Below are positions 1-4,433 of a stretch of DNA of 6,293 nt, piece by piece (the stretch's first letter is position 1; every line of letters starts with the position of its first letter). The notes under the pieces were generated by a model, which saw only the letters and a program-made list of their open reading frames with translations, was not told where the DNA came from and did no database searches. A program made the translations under genes and the position numbers. The DNA is taken from the NCBI GenBank assembly GCA_012513595.1, contig JAAZBY010000262.1:1-6293 (forward strand). The letters are read 5' to 3'. Origin of the DNA: Chloroflexota bacterium (lineage in GTDB: Bacteria; Chloroflexota; Anaerolineae; UBA1429).

Positions 1-616
1 CCACCACGCTGTAGGTGATGGCGATCCGCACGCCCGAAAAGATGACCGGCAAGGCCCCCGGGAAGCGCACCTTGGCAAAAACCTGCCGCGGCCCGGCGCC
101 CATGGTGCGCAGCAGGGCGATCGTCTCGGGGTCGGCCGCGCGCAGCCCGTCCGCCGTGCTCACGGCGATGGGGAAGAAGCAGATCAGGCCGACCACCAGG
201 ATCTTGGGCCAGATGCCGTAGCCGAACCAGATGACCAGGAGAGGCGCCAGCGCCACCGTCGGGATGGTCTGCGAAGTGACCAGGATCGGGTAGAGGGCGT
301 TACGCGCCAGCTCCCAGCGGTCGATGACAAAGCCGAGCGCGAGGCCGACCGCCAGGGCCAGCGAAAACCCCCACAACGTCTCGCGGGCCGTCTGCCAGAC
401 GTGGGGAGCCAACAGGGCACGGGCCTGCACGCCGGCGCGGACGATGTCGGTGGGCGCCGGCAGCAGCCAGGCGTCGATCTGCCAGAGGCGTGTGGCCGAC
501 TGCCACAATGCCAGGACGGCCAGGATCAGCGCCGTGGGCGGCAGCCAGCGCGAGGCGGAGCGCCACCCGGCGCGGCGCCGGCGCAGGGCGGTACCGCGGA
601 CAGTTGGCCCGGTCAT
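1..616 (-). CDS. ABC transporter inner-membrane permease, probably for thiamine or HMP (partial, C-terminus off the left edge)
   Basis: This is an integral-membrane permease subunit of a binding-protein-dependent ABC importer. The window holds 205 codons from the ATG at 616-614, and the gene continues beyond base 1. An Arg-rich cytoplasmic N-terminus (residues 8-23) is followed by hydrophobic segments at about 26-46, 80-99, 108-131 and 137-155. After these comes an EAA-type loop that contacts the ATPase: ADGLRAADPETIALLRTMGA (residues 155-174), running on to about 190. The family usually has ~250 residues, so roughly the last fifth is missing. A GGGAGG sequence lies 6 bases before the ATG, and the ATG overlaps the upstream stop (ATGA), implying translational coupling. 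Substrate is inferred from context: a TPP riboswitch, thiN and a thiamine-binding protein precede it, and ThiXYZ systems that import hydroxymethylpyrimidine have this kind of permease. The substrate-binding protein and ATPase would be expected beyond the left edge. The permease family is certain; the substrate is likely but not shown by the protein alone. Confidence 0.88.
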   Translation of the reverse strand, partial: MTGPTVRGTALRRRRAGWRSASRWLPPTALILAVLALWQSATRLWQIDAWLLPAPTDIVRAGVQARALLAPHVWQTARETLWGFSLALAVGLALGFVIDRWELARNALYPILVTSQTIPTVALAPLLVIWFGYGIWPKILVVGLICFFPIAVSTADGLRAADPETIALLRTMGAGPRQVFAKVRFPGALPVIFSGVRIAITYSVV

Positions 617-888
617 GATACGCCTCCCGGGCGCGGGGCGGCCGGCCAGGGGCAGGCGTTGGAGACGGTCACCGTCAGCACCGCCTGGCCGGCGGCCGCG
701 GCCGCGGCAAAGCCCTCGCGCAGCGCGGCAAAGACGGCCTCGTCATCGCCCCACAGGACGGTGCTCATGGACCCGACCTCGTAGGAAAGGCCGCGCCCCT
801 CTAGGGCCCTGAGGAAGGCCTCGATCGCCGGGGTGAGGTCGCCCTGCCCCAGCGGATACAGGCTGACCTGCGCGCTGACTCCGATCAC
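613..888 (-). CDS. Thiamine-binding protein, YkoF/MTH1187 family (DUF77)
   Basis: A 91-residue protein of the small thiamine-binding family (Pfam Thiamine_BP). It starts with the characteristic SAQVSLYPLG (residues 5-14). It continues with YEVGSMSTVLWGD (36-48) and ends its fold with LTVTVSNACP (71-80), a strand pattern and closing motif typical of MTH1187 and of each YkoF half. Family members are soluble ferredoxin-like dimers or tetramers that bind thiamine or HMP. They are found beside thiamine-precursor transporters and are thought to sense or hand over the ligand. The start is a GTG at 888-886 that overlaps the methyltransferase stop as GTGA, with GGGAGG upstream. An in-frame upstream extension is possible but would lie wholly inside the preceding gene and lacks family similarity. 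The stop overlaps the permease ATG. There is no signal peptide, so the protein is cytoplasmic. The length matches the single-domain family members. Confidence 0.88.
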   Translation of the reverse strand: MIGVSAQVSLYPLGQGDLTPAIEAFLRALEGRGLSYEVGSMSTVLWGDDEAVFAALREGFAAAAAAGQAVLTVTVSNACPWPAAPRPGGVS

Positions 889-1574
889 TTGCTCACCCTC
901 CCTACCAGGAGCGCGCCGCGGCCGCGCCAGAAGGCCTGCCCGAGCCGCTCCACCAGGTCGGCGTAGCGTAGCCCGCCGCCGTAGGGCCCCAGGAACACGG
1001 CGCTGCTCCATTCCGCCTGCCCCAACCTGCCCAGCAGGGAGGCGAACTCACCGGGCTGAAAAAAGTGCGCCCGCCGGAAGGGCGTATCGGCCTCCAGCGC
1101 CTCACGCTGGCGGGCGCGGCCCCAGGGGCTCCGCGCGTTCAGAACGGCGGCCACCAGCCGTCCCCCCGGGCGCAGCACGCGGTACATCTCGGCGAGGGCT
1201 GCCGCCGGGTCGGGGACGAACTCCAGCATCGTTACGGAGAGCACCAGGTCGAACGAGTCGGCCGGGTAGGGCAGCGCCGCGGCGTCCCCCTCCTGCCAGG
1301 CCACGTCGGAGGGGCGCGCGCGGGCCACCTCCAGCATGGCGGGGCTGGCATCGATCCCCGTCACCCGCAGACCCAGGTCGTCCAGGTAGGCGGCATAGTG
1401 CCCGGTACCGGTGCCGACGTCGAGGGCGCTCTGGCCCGCGCGGGGCGCGGCCAGGCGGGCGATGAGCCGCTTCTCCAGGCGGTCCACCGTGGCGCCCAGG
1501 GGTGACTCAAACCAGGCATCGTAGGCCCCGGCCACCTCGGCGCTCGCGAACGGGTTGCGGCGCGCGCCCGTCAT
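885..1574 (-). CDS. Class I SAM-dependent methyltransferase (Methyltransf_11 type) inside the thiamine operon
   Basis: A 229-residue soluble methyltransferase of the UbiE/Methyltransf_11 kind. Motif I is LDVGTGTGHY (51-60), which binds SAM. The acidic ribose-binding motif is GIDASP (73-78). EGDAAALPYPADSFDLVLSV (95-114) is the adenine-binding and post-motif region, and LRPGGRL (134-140) is the conserved late motif. The N-terminal stretch NPFASAEVAGAYDAWFESP (7-25) resembles the substrate cap seen in small-molecule methyltransferases. The ATG at 1574-1572 overlaps the thiN stop (ATGA) and has GGAGGG 6 bases upstream. A longer in-frame start inside thiN (near 1637) is less likely. The stop overlaps the next gene's GTG. 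It therefore sits as second gene in a TPP-controlled, tightly coupled operon. Its substrate cannot be read from the sequence. No standard step of thiamine synthesis or salvage needs this type of enzyme, so a role linked to thiamine compounds is only inferred from position. Confidence 0.85.
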   Translation of the reverse strand: MTGARRNPFASAEVAGAYDAWFESPLGATVDRLEKRLIARLAAPRAGQSALDVGTGTGHYAAYLDDLGLRVTGIDASPAMLEVARARPSDVAWQEGDAAALPYPADSFDLVLSVTMLEFVPDPAAALAEMYRVLRPGGRLVAAVLNARSPWGRARQREALEADTPFRRAHFFQPGEFASLLGRLGQAEWSSAVFLGPYGGGLRYADLVERLGQAFWRGRGALLVGRVSK

Positions 1575-2257
1575 GCCGGACCCTCCAGGTTTGTCAGGGG
1601 AGTGTGCACCATCAGGAGGCAGCCCTCGCCCACCCACACGCGTGCCTCCGGCCCGGTGAGGACGTTGCTGATGCCTCGGGCGGGGCCCGGCCGCAAGGTT
1701 TCCCCGCGCAGGGGATACTCGAGCCCCTCGGTACGGATGCCGTGGGCGTTCCCGCCGATGGGCAGCAACGAGACGAGGTCGCCCTTCTCCCCGCGGACAC
1801 AGGCCTCCCCGCGCACCAGCGACAGGTACGAGACGCCGTCGAACAGGCGTACGGCAACCCCCTCCAGGCCGGGCAGGGCCAGGAGCAGGATGTTCCCCAG
1901 GGTGTGGTCGATGCGCCCGCCGATGGCGCCCAACACCGTGATGCGCGTGGCGCCGCGGGCCACCGCCTCGGCCAGGGCCAGTTCGGTGTCGGTGGCTTCT
2001 TTGCGCTCCGGGTGGCGGACCACCTGGCAGCCGCCCTCCTCGAGGGCGCGCACCGCCTCGGGCGAGGCAGAATCCAGGTCGCCGACCAGGAGATCGGCCC
2101 CCAGGCCCATGGCCGCCAGCCAGTTGGCGCCGCCATCGGCGGCGATGACCAGGTCGGCATCATGCAGGAGGGCGACCTGCCGCTCGGGATGGGTGTACTC
2201 GCCGTTGGCCGCCACGACGGCGTGGCGCGGTGAGCGTTCAGAGTGGTGCGATGGCAA
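1571..2257 (-). CDS. thiN: Thiamine pyrophosphokinase
   Basis: This enzyme transfers pyrophosphate from ATP to thiamine, giving thiamine pyrophosphate (EC 2.7.6.2), in the cytoplasm. The 228 residues carry the family motifs in order. ADGGANW (40-46) and GDLDS (59-63) form the catalytic acidic and nucleotide site. KEATDTE (86-92) and GGRIDHTLGN (113-122) complete the catalytic domain. The C-terminal beta-sandwich domain contains ARGISN (193-198), which contacts thiamine. Length matches bacterial TPKs (~210-230). The start is a TTG at 2257-2255. It is chosen because GGAGGGG (2269-2263) lies 5 bases upstream and no in-frame ATG or GTG precedes the first conserved strand (AVVAANGE, 13-20). It is the first gene after the TPP riboswitch and terminator, so its product should repress its own transcription. 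Its stop overlaps the methyltransferase ATG. All motif residues appear intact, and I see no reason to doubt activity. Confidence 0.95.
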   Translation of the reverse strand: MPSHHSERSPRHAVVAANGEYTHPERQVALLHDADLVIAADGGANWLAAMGLGADLLVGDLDSASPEAVRALEEGGCQVVRHPERKEATDTELALAEAVARGATRITVLGAIGGRIDHTLGNILLLALPGLEGVAVRLFDGVSYLSLVRGEACVRGEKGDLVSLLPIGGNAHGIRTEGLEYPLRGETLRPGPARGISNVLTGPEARVWVGEGCLLMVHTPLTNLEGPA

Positions 2258-2262
2258 GACAA

Positions 2263-2269
2263 CCCCTCC
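2263..2269 (-). promoter_or_regulatory. Ribosome-binding site of thiN, supporting a TTG start
   Basis: GGAGGGG lies 5 bases before TTG (2257-2255). The spacing and strength of this Shine-Dalgarno sequence decide the uncommon TTG start, because no ATG or GTG in frame is better placed. Confidence 0.7.
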
Positions 2270-2272
2270 AAG

Positions 2273-2307
2273 TAAACAGAAGCGCCGCCGGAAGCATCCA
2301 GCGGCGC
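2273..2307 (-). terminator. Intrinsic terminator hairpin of the TPP riboswitch expression platform
   Basis: On the minus strand GCGCCGCTGG (2307-2298) pairs with CCGGCGGCGC (2291-2282) around a 6-base loop. The stem is 10 bp with one G-U pair. It is followed by TTCTGTTT (2281-2274), an interrupted T-run. It sits 24 bases after the aptamer and just before the thiN ribosome-binding site, as expected for a TPP-off transcription switch. The imperfect T-run makes full termination efficiency uncertain. The stem does not include the Shine-Dalgarno sequence, so transcriptional control is more likely than translational control. Confidence 0.75.
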
Positions 2308-2330
2308 CAGGTCTGTCGACAGTCGTTGCG

Positions 2331-2422
2331 CGGTACGCTTCCCTACGCTGGCATTATCCAGGTCAGGTGGTAGGAGTCGATGGCCTGCGCCATCCTCTCA
2401 GCCCGGTGGGGTCCCCCAGCAA
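2331..2422 (-). promoter_or_regulatory. TPP riboswitch (THI element)
   Basis: Read on the minus strand, the segment shows the conserved THI-box blocks in order: a GGGG tract (2417-2412), GGGCTGAGAGGA (2405-2394, containing the invariant CTGAGA), then ACCTGACCTGGATAATGCCA (2369-2350) and GCGTAGGGAAGCG (2349-2337). These are the pyrimidine-sensor and pyrophosphate-sensor helices of the aptamer. Between them GATGGC and GCCATC form the optional P3a stem-loop (about 2396-2381). All the near-invariant bases are present. By family knowledge, TPP binding to the nascent RNA stabilises the aptamer and lets the downstream terminator form, shutting off the four-gene thiamine operon. Confidence 0.96.
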
Positions 2423-2450
2423 TCATGGACCCTGTTCATTTGTACCTGCT

Positions 2451-2478
2451 ATTATAGTCATGTTGGGCGATAGGTCAA
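2451..2478 (-). promoter_or_regulatory. Sigma70-type promoter of the thiamine operon
   Basis: On the minus strand TTGACC (-35, 2478-2473) and a perfect TATAAT (-10, 2456-2451) are separated by 16 bases. Transcription would begin near 2444, about 25 bases ahead of the riboswitch. This is an unusually good match in such GC-rich DNA, so it is very probably real. It is divergent from the lipoprotein promoter about 100 bases away. Confidence 0.85.
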
Positions 2479-2531
2479 AAGGGGAGCGCGTCAGAGGGGG
2501 GCCGTCCAGGCGTGGGCCGGTCCGGCAGGCG

Positions 2532-2561
2532 TTTCCGGGTGGGGGAGCGCTATGCTATAAT
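2532..2561 (+). promoter_or_regulatory. Extended -10 promoter of the DUF3048 lipoprotein gene
   Basis: A perfect TATAAT (2556-2561) is preceded by TGC, the extended -10 signature (TG at 2553-2554). The -35 region is poor (TTTCCG at 2532-2537, 18-base spacer), which extended -10 promoters tolerate. The predicted start near 2568 leaves a short leader of about 33 bases before the ATG at 2601. The region between this and the divergent thiamine promoter (2479-2531) shows no further feature. Confidence 0.75.
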
Positions 2562-2600
2562 GCCGCCATTCTTCCGGCACCAGCCACCCAGGAGCAACCG

Positions 2601-3731
2601 ATGCGCAAGACGCCGCTGGCCCCCATTCTGCTGCCCGTTCTACTCCTCCTTGCCCTGCTGGCCCTGACGGGCTGTGGACGGGGGAACCCCAGCCAGGCGG
2701 CCGCAGCGCCCACGGCCGACCCCGAACCGGCCCAGACGGCCCGGCCGACCTTTACGCCGCCACCCGCCGCCACCCCGACGCCGGAGCCCACGGCCACGCC
2801 GGAGCCCACCGCGACCCCGGACCCCTACGTGAACCCTCTGACGGGCCTGCGGGTGAGCGATCCGGCCCTGGTGAGCCGCCGGCCCCTGGCCATTCGCGTG
2901 GGGAACGATCCCAACATCCGGCCCCAGGACGGCCTGGGCTCGGCCGACGTGGTCATCGAGGAGATCATGGAGGGCTGGAGCCTGACGCGCTTTACCGGCA
3001 TCTTTCTCGGTGAGGAGGCAGCCCGCGTGCGCCCGCTGCGCAGTGCGCGCCTCAGCAGCCTGAGCGTTGCCCCGCAGTACGATGCGGCCCTGGTGCACAC
3101 CGGTGCCAGTGACCCGATCCGCTGGCTCATCTCGCAGGCCTCCTTTGTGGACCTGGACCAGTTCTTCCACCCGGCGCCCTACCGTCTGCTGGCCGGCTAC
3201 GACTGGCGTGGCCGCATGTACGCCTCAACCGAGGACGTCCATGAGTACCTGGCGGCCAAGGACCTCGACCGGGACACCCCCATTGCCGGCTATCTCTTTG
3301 ACGAGGCGGTCCCCGCGGGAGGCCGCCCGGTGACCAAGATCAGCATCCCCTATCCGTACGAGGCGCGGACGCGCTGGACCTACGACGCCGACGCGAACAA
3401 GTTCCTCCGCGTGGTGGCCGGAATGCCCCATACCGACGGCCTGACGGGCAAGCAGCTCAGCGCCGCGAACGTCATCGTCCTGTATACCGAGCACAAGCGG
3501 ACCGATATCGTCGAGGATACCCTGGGCTCCACGGCCATCGACATCGTGCTGACCGGCTCTGGGCGGGCCGAGATCGCCCGCGATGGCCAGGTGTTTGACC
3601 TGACCTGGGAACGGGGCGAGGACGGCGCCCTCATCCGCTACTATGACGCCGAGGGGAACGAGTTCCCCCTGCTGCCTGGCCAGAGCTGGATCGAGATCGT
3701 CCCGCTGGACTATGAGGTGTCGTACGAGTGA
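2601..3731 (+). CDS. DUF3048 domain lipoprotein (YerB-like)
   Basis: A 376-residue exported lipoprotein. A signal peptide with a Leu-rich core (residues 9-22) ends in the lipobox LTGC, so Cys25 would be lipidated. A low-complexity Ala/Pro/Thr linker (about 30-76) follows, including two TPEPTA units and TPDP. The folded part begins at NPLTGLRV (78-85), the hallmark opening of DUF3048. It continues with the N-terminal DUF3048 domain (about 78-225), which includes VRPLRSAR and VHTGAS. The DUF3048_C domain (about 255-370) contains a WTYD-type strand and ends in GQSWIEIVP. The biochemical role of the family is unknown; B. subtilis YerB is the named member. The ATG at 2601 has AGGAG (2590-2594) 6 bases upstream, and the signal peptide starts there. 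It is monocistronic, with its own promoter and divergent from the thiamine operon. Family assignment is firm; function is not known. Confidence 0.92.
   Translation: MRKTPLAPILLPVLLLLALLALTGCGRGNPSQAAAAPTADPEPAQTARPTFTPPPAATPTPEPTATPEPTATPDPYVNPLTGLRVSDPALVSRRPLAIRVGNDPNIRPQDGLGSADVVIEEIMEGWSLTRFTGIFLGEEAARVRPLRSARLSSLSVAPQYDAALVHTGASDPIRWLISQASFVDLDQFFHPAPYRLLAGYDWRGRMYASTEDVHEYLAAKDLDRDTPIAGYLFDEAVPAGGRPVTKISIPYPYEARTRWTYDADANKFLRVVAGMPHTDGLTGKQLSAANVIVLYTEHKRTDIVEDTLGSTAIDIVLTGSGRAEIARDGQVFDLTWERGEDGALIRYYDAEGNEFPLLPGQSWIEIVPLDYEVSYE
2778..2813 (+). repeat. Two 18-bp tandem repeats encoding the TPEPTA linker
   Basis: Two in-frame 18-base units (2778-2795 and 2796-2813) differ at two positions, and a degenerate third unit follows (TPDPYV). 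They encode the Thr-Pro-Glu spacer between the lipid anchor and the DUF3048 domain. Such repeats can vary in copy number by slippage, changing linker length without shifting the frame. Confidence 0.7.
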
Positions 3732-3746
3732 GCGACGCCACGGCGC

Positions 3747-3760
3747 CCGCCAAAAGGCGG
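3747..3760 (+). terminator. Possible weak terminator hairpin after the lipoprotein gene
   Basis: CCGCC (3747-3751) and GGCGG (3756-3760) pair around AAAA, 16 bases after the stop codon. Flanking GC-rich repeats could enlarge the fold. No T-run follows, so this is a hairpin in the right place for a 3' end rather than a convincing intrinsic terminator. Some read-through into the purine block is possible. Confidence 0.35.
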
Positions 3761-3784
3761 CACGGCGCGTTCTGCCGCGTCTGG

Positions 3785-3813
3785 TTGCCACTGGCGGGCC
3801 CGTGTGCTATACT
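3785..3813 (+). promoter_or_regulatory. Sigma70-type promoter of the purine block (purA remnant, guaB, purL)
   Basis: TTGCCA (-35, 3785-3790) and TATACT (-10, 3808-3813) are separated by the ideal 17 bases, and TGC directly before the -10 adds an extended -10 element. Transcription would start near 3820. It is the best promoter upstream of guaB, and I see no good alternative between 3814 and 4433. It probably once served intact purA and now drives guaB-purL through a ~615-base leader. Confidence 0.82.
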
Positions 3814-3819
3814 AGGGAT

Positions 3820-3987
3820 AGGCAGCTGCTCAATAACGAGTGGCATGGGCAGACGGAGGCGTCTCCTCGGGTAGGATCCTACCGGGTTGAGGGGGCGCCA
3901 GTTCTTTTCGGGTCAAGGGCGAAGACATACCCGGGGCCCGGCCGCGTAGAGAGGTAGTGCCACGGCTTTGCGAGTCAGGAGAGGTGC
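3820..3987 (+). other. Structured 5' leader, candidate cis-regulatory RNA
   Basis: This stretch between the promoter and the purA remnant can form several hairpins. GCTGCTC/GAGTGGC (3825-3831 with 3838-3844) is a 7-bp stem with two G-U pairs. AGACG/CGTCT (3851-3855 with 3860-3864) closes a 4-base loop. The perfect 14-base palindrome GGTAGGATCCTACC (3870-3883) is flanked by pairing CCTC and GAGG (3865-3868, 3889-3892). CGGGT and ACCCG near 3907-3935 could form a fourth. It does not match any riboswitch class I recognise: the purine, PRPP/ykkC and T-box signatures are absent. GC-rich DNA forms hairpins easily, so a regulatory role is a hypothesis. Confidence 0.4.
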
Positions 3988-4353
3988 ATGCCCGCCATCG
4001 TGAGGGTCGGAGCCCAGGGGGGCGACGAGGGCAGGGGCAAGATCGTCGATCACCTTGCGGAACGGATCGACGTGGTGACGCGGTGCCAGGGCAGGCATTC
4101 TGCCCGCCATATCGCCACCATCAACAACCCGATGCCCAGGGGTGGCCTGATCGCCTCCGGGGGCGTACGTTCCCAAAAGGTCGATGTGCACGAGACGATG
4201 CCTGGCTGGCAAGAGGAGGTCAGTGCCGCCAGACGCTGCGGAGACCTCCCGCGTCCGTCTCGGGAGGAGAGCACCAGGGTCTCAGGCATGCTAGAGGTGC
4301 CCATCGCCTTTATCTCGGTATGCGCGGAGCGTTACGACACCATCACGCTCCGC
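3988..4353 (+). pseudogene. purA: purA remnant: adenylosuccinate synthetase with a large central deletion
   Basis: Intact PurA (~425-430 residues) joins IMP and aspartate using GTP in AMP synthesis. Here residues 1-47 read like its N-terminus: [20 protein letters not shown] corresponds to the VGAQWGDEGKGKIVD signature, and CQGRHSARH corresponds to RYQGGNNAGH. A weaker match ([13 protein letters not shown]) continues to about residue 60. From residue 65 the text matches the C-terminus: [12 protein letters not shown], then [20 protein letters not shown] (102-121) for the usual VPI-ISVGP-R-TI-LR end. About 300 central residues are gone, yet both parts share one frame. Asp13 and His41 survive, but the Trp of QWGDEG, the Lys of GKGK and the NNAGH residues are changed. 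The original stop is lost, so the frame runs on to 4470, 37 bases into guaB. The ATG keeps a good ribosome-binding site (AGGAG, 3977-3981). Synthetase activity is impossible. It is most likely a decaying pseudogene; a repurposed small protein is less likely but not excluded. Confidence 0.8.
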
Positions 4354-4378
4354 TGGCCAATAAGAGTCCGTAACCCGA

Positions 4379-4407
4379 TTCGCCTGCCCCTGCTAGGGGT
4401 GGGCGAA
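4379..4407 (+). terminator. Strong 13-bp hairpin directly upstream of guaB (terminator or attenuator-like)
   Basis: TTCGCCTGCCCCT (4379-4391) pairs fully with AGGGGTGGGCGAA (4395-4407), with two G-U pairs, around a 3-base loop. The following CCTTATTTCT (4408-4417) is only moderately T-rich. The right arm ends 13 bases before the guaB Shine-Dalgarno sequence. It lies just beyond the purA remnant, so it could be the old purA terminator, a read-through attenuator for guaB, or an RNA-stabilising 5' structure. The stem is directly visible; the role is open. Confidence 0.55.
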
Positions 4408-4433
4408 CCTTATTTCTGGCAGGAGGAGGGCCT

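Noticed and set aside
889..1011. Upstream extension of the thiamine-binding protein to base 1011
   Set aside because: The extra residues are Arg/Ala-rich and lie inside the methyltransferase gene. Family similarity starts at the GTG at 888, which has a ribosome-binding site and the same 4-base overlap style as its neighbours.
833..1505. Plus-strand open frames opposite the methyltransferase
   Set aside because: Arg/Pro/Gly-rich shadow frames without motifs. The minus strand carries clear SAM-binding motifs and operon-style overlaps.
1602..2600. In-frame N-terminal extension of the lipoprotein frame back to 1602, giving 709 codons
   Set aside because: The extension runs antisense through thiN and the riboswitch and is Arg/Ser/Pro-rich. 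The ATG at 2601 has a ribosome-binding site, a promoter just upstream and a proper lipoprotein signal peptide.
3814..3987. Known purine, PRPP (ykkC) or T-box leader upstream of the purine genes
   Set aside because: I looked for their conserved core sequences and found none. The ACTAGGG near the transcription start is too short to support a ykkC-type element.
3957..4373. Open frame of 138 codons overlapping the purA remnant in another frame
   Set aside because: No PurA-like or other recognisable sequence and no convincing ribosome-binding site. The homologous text lies in the frame starting at 3988.
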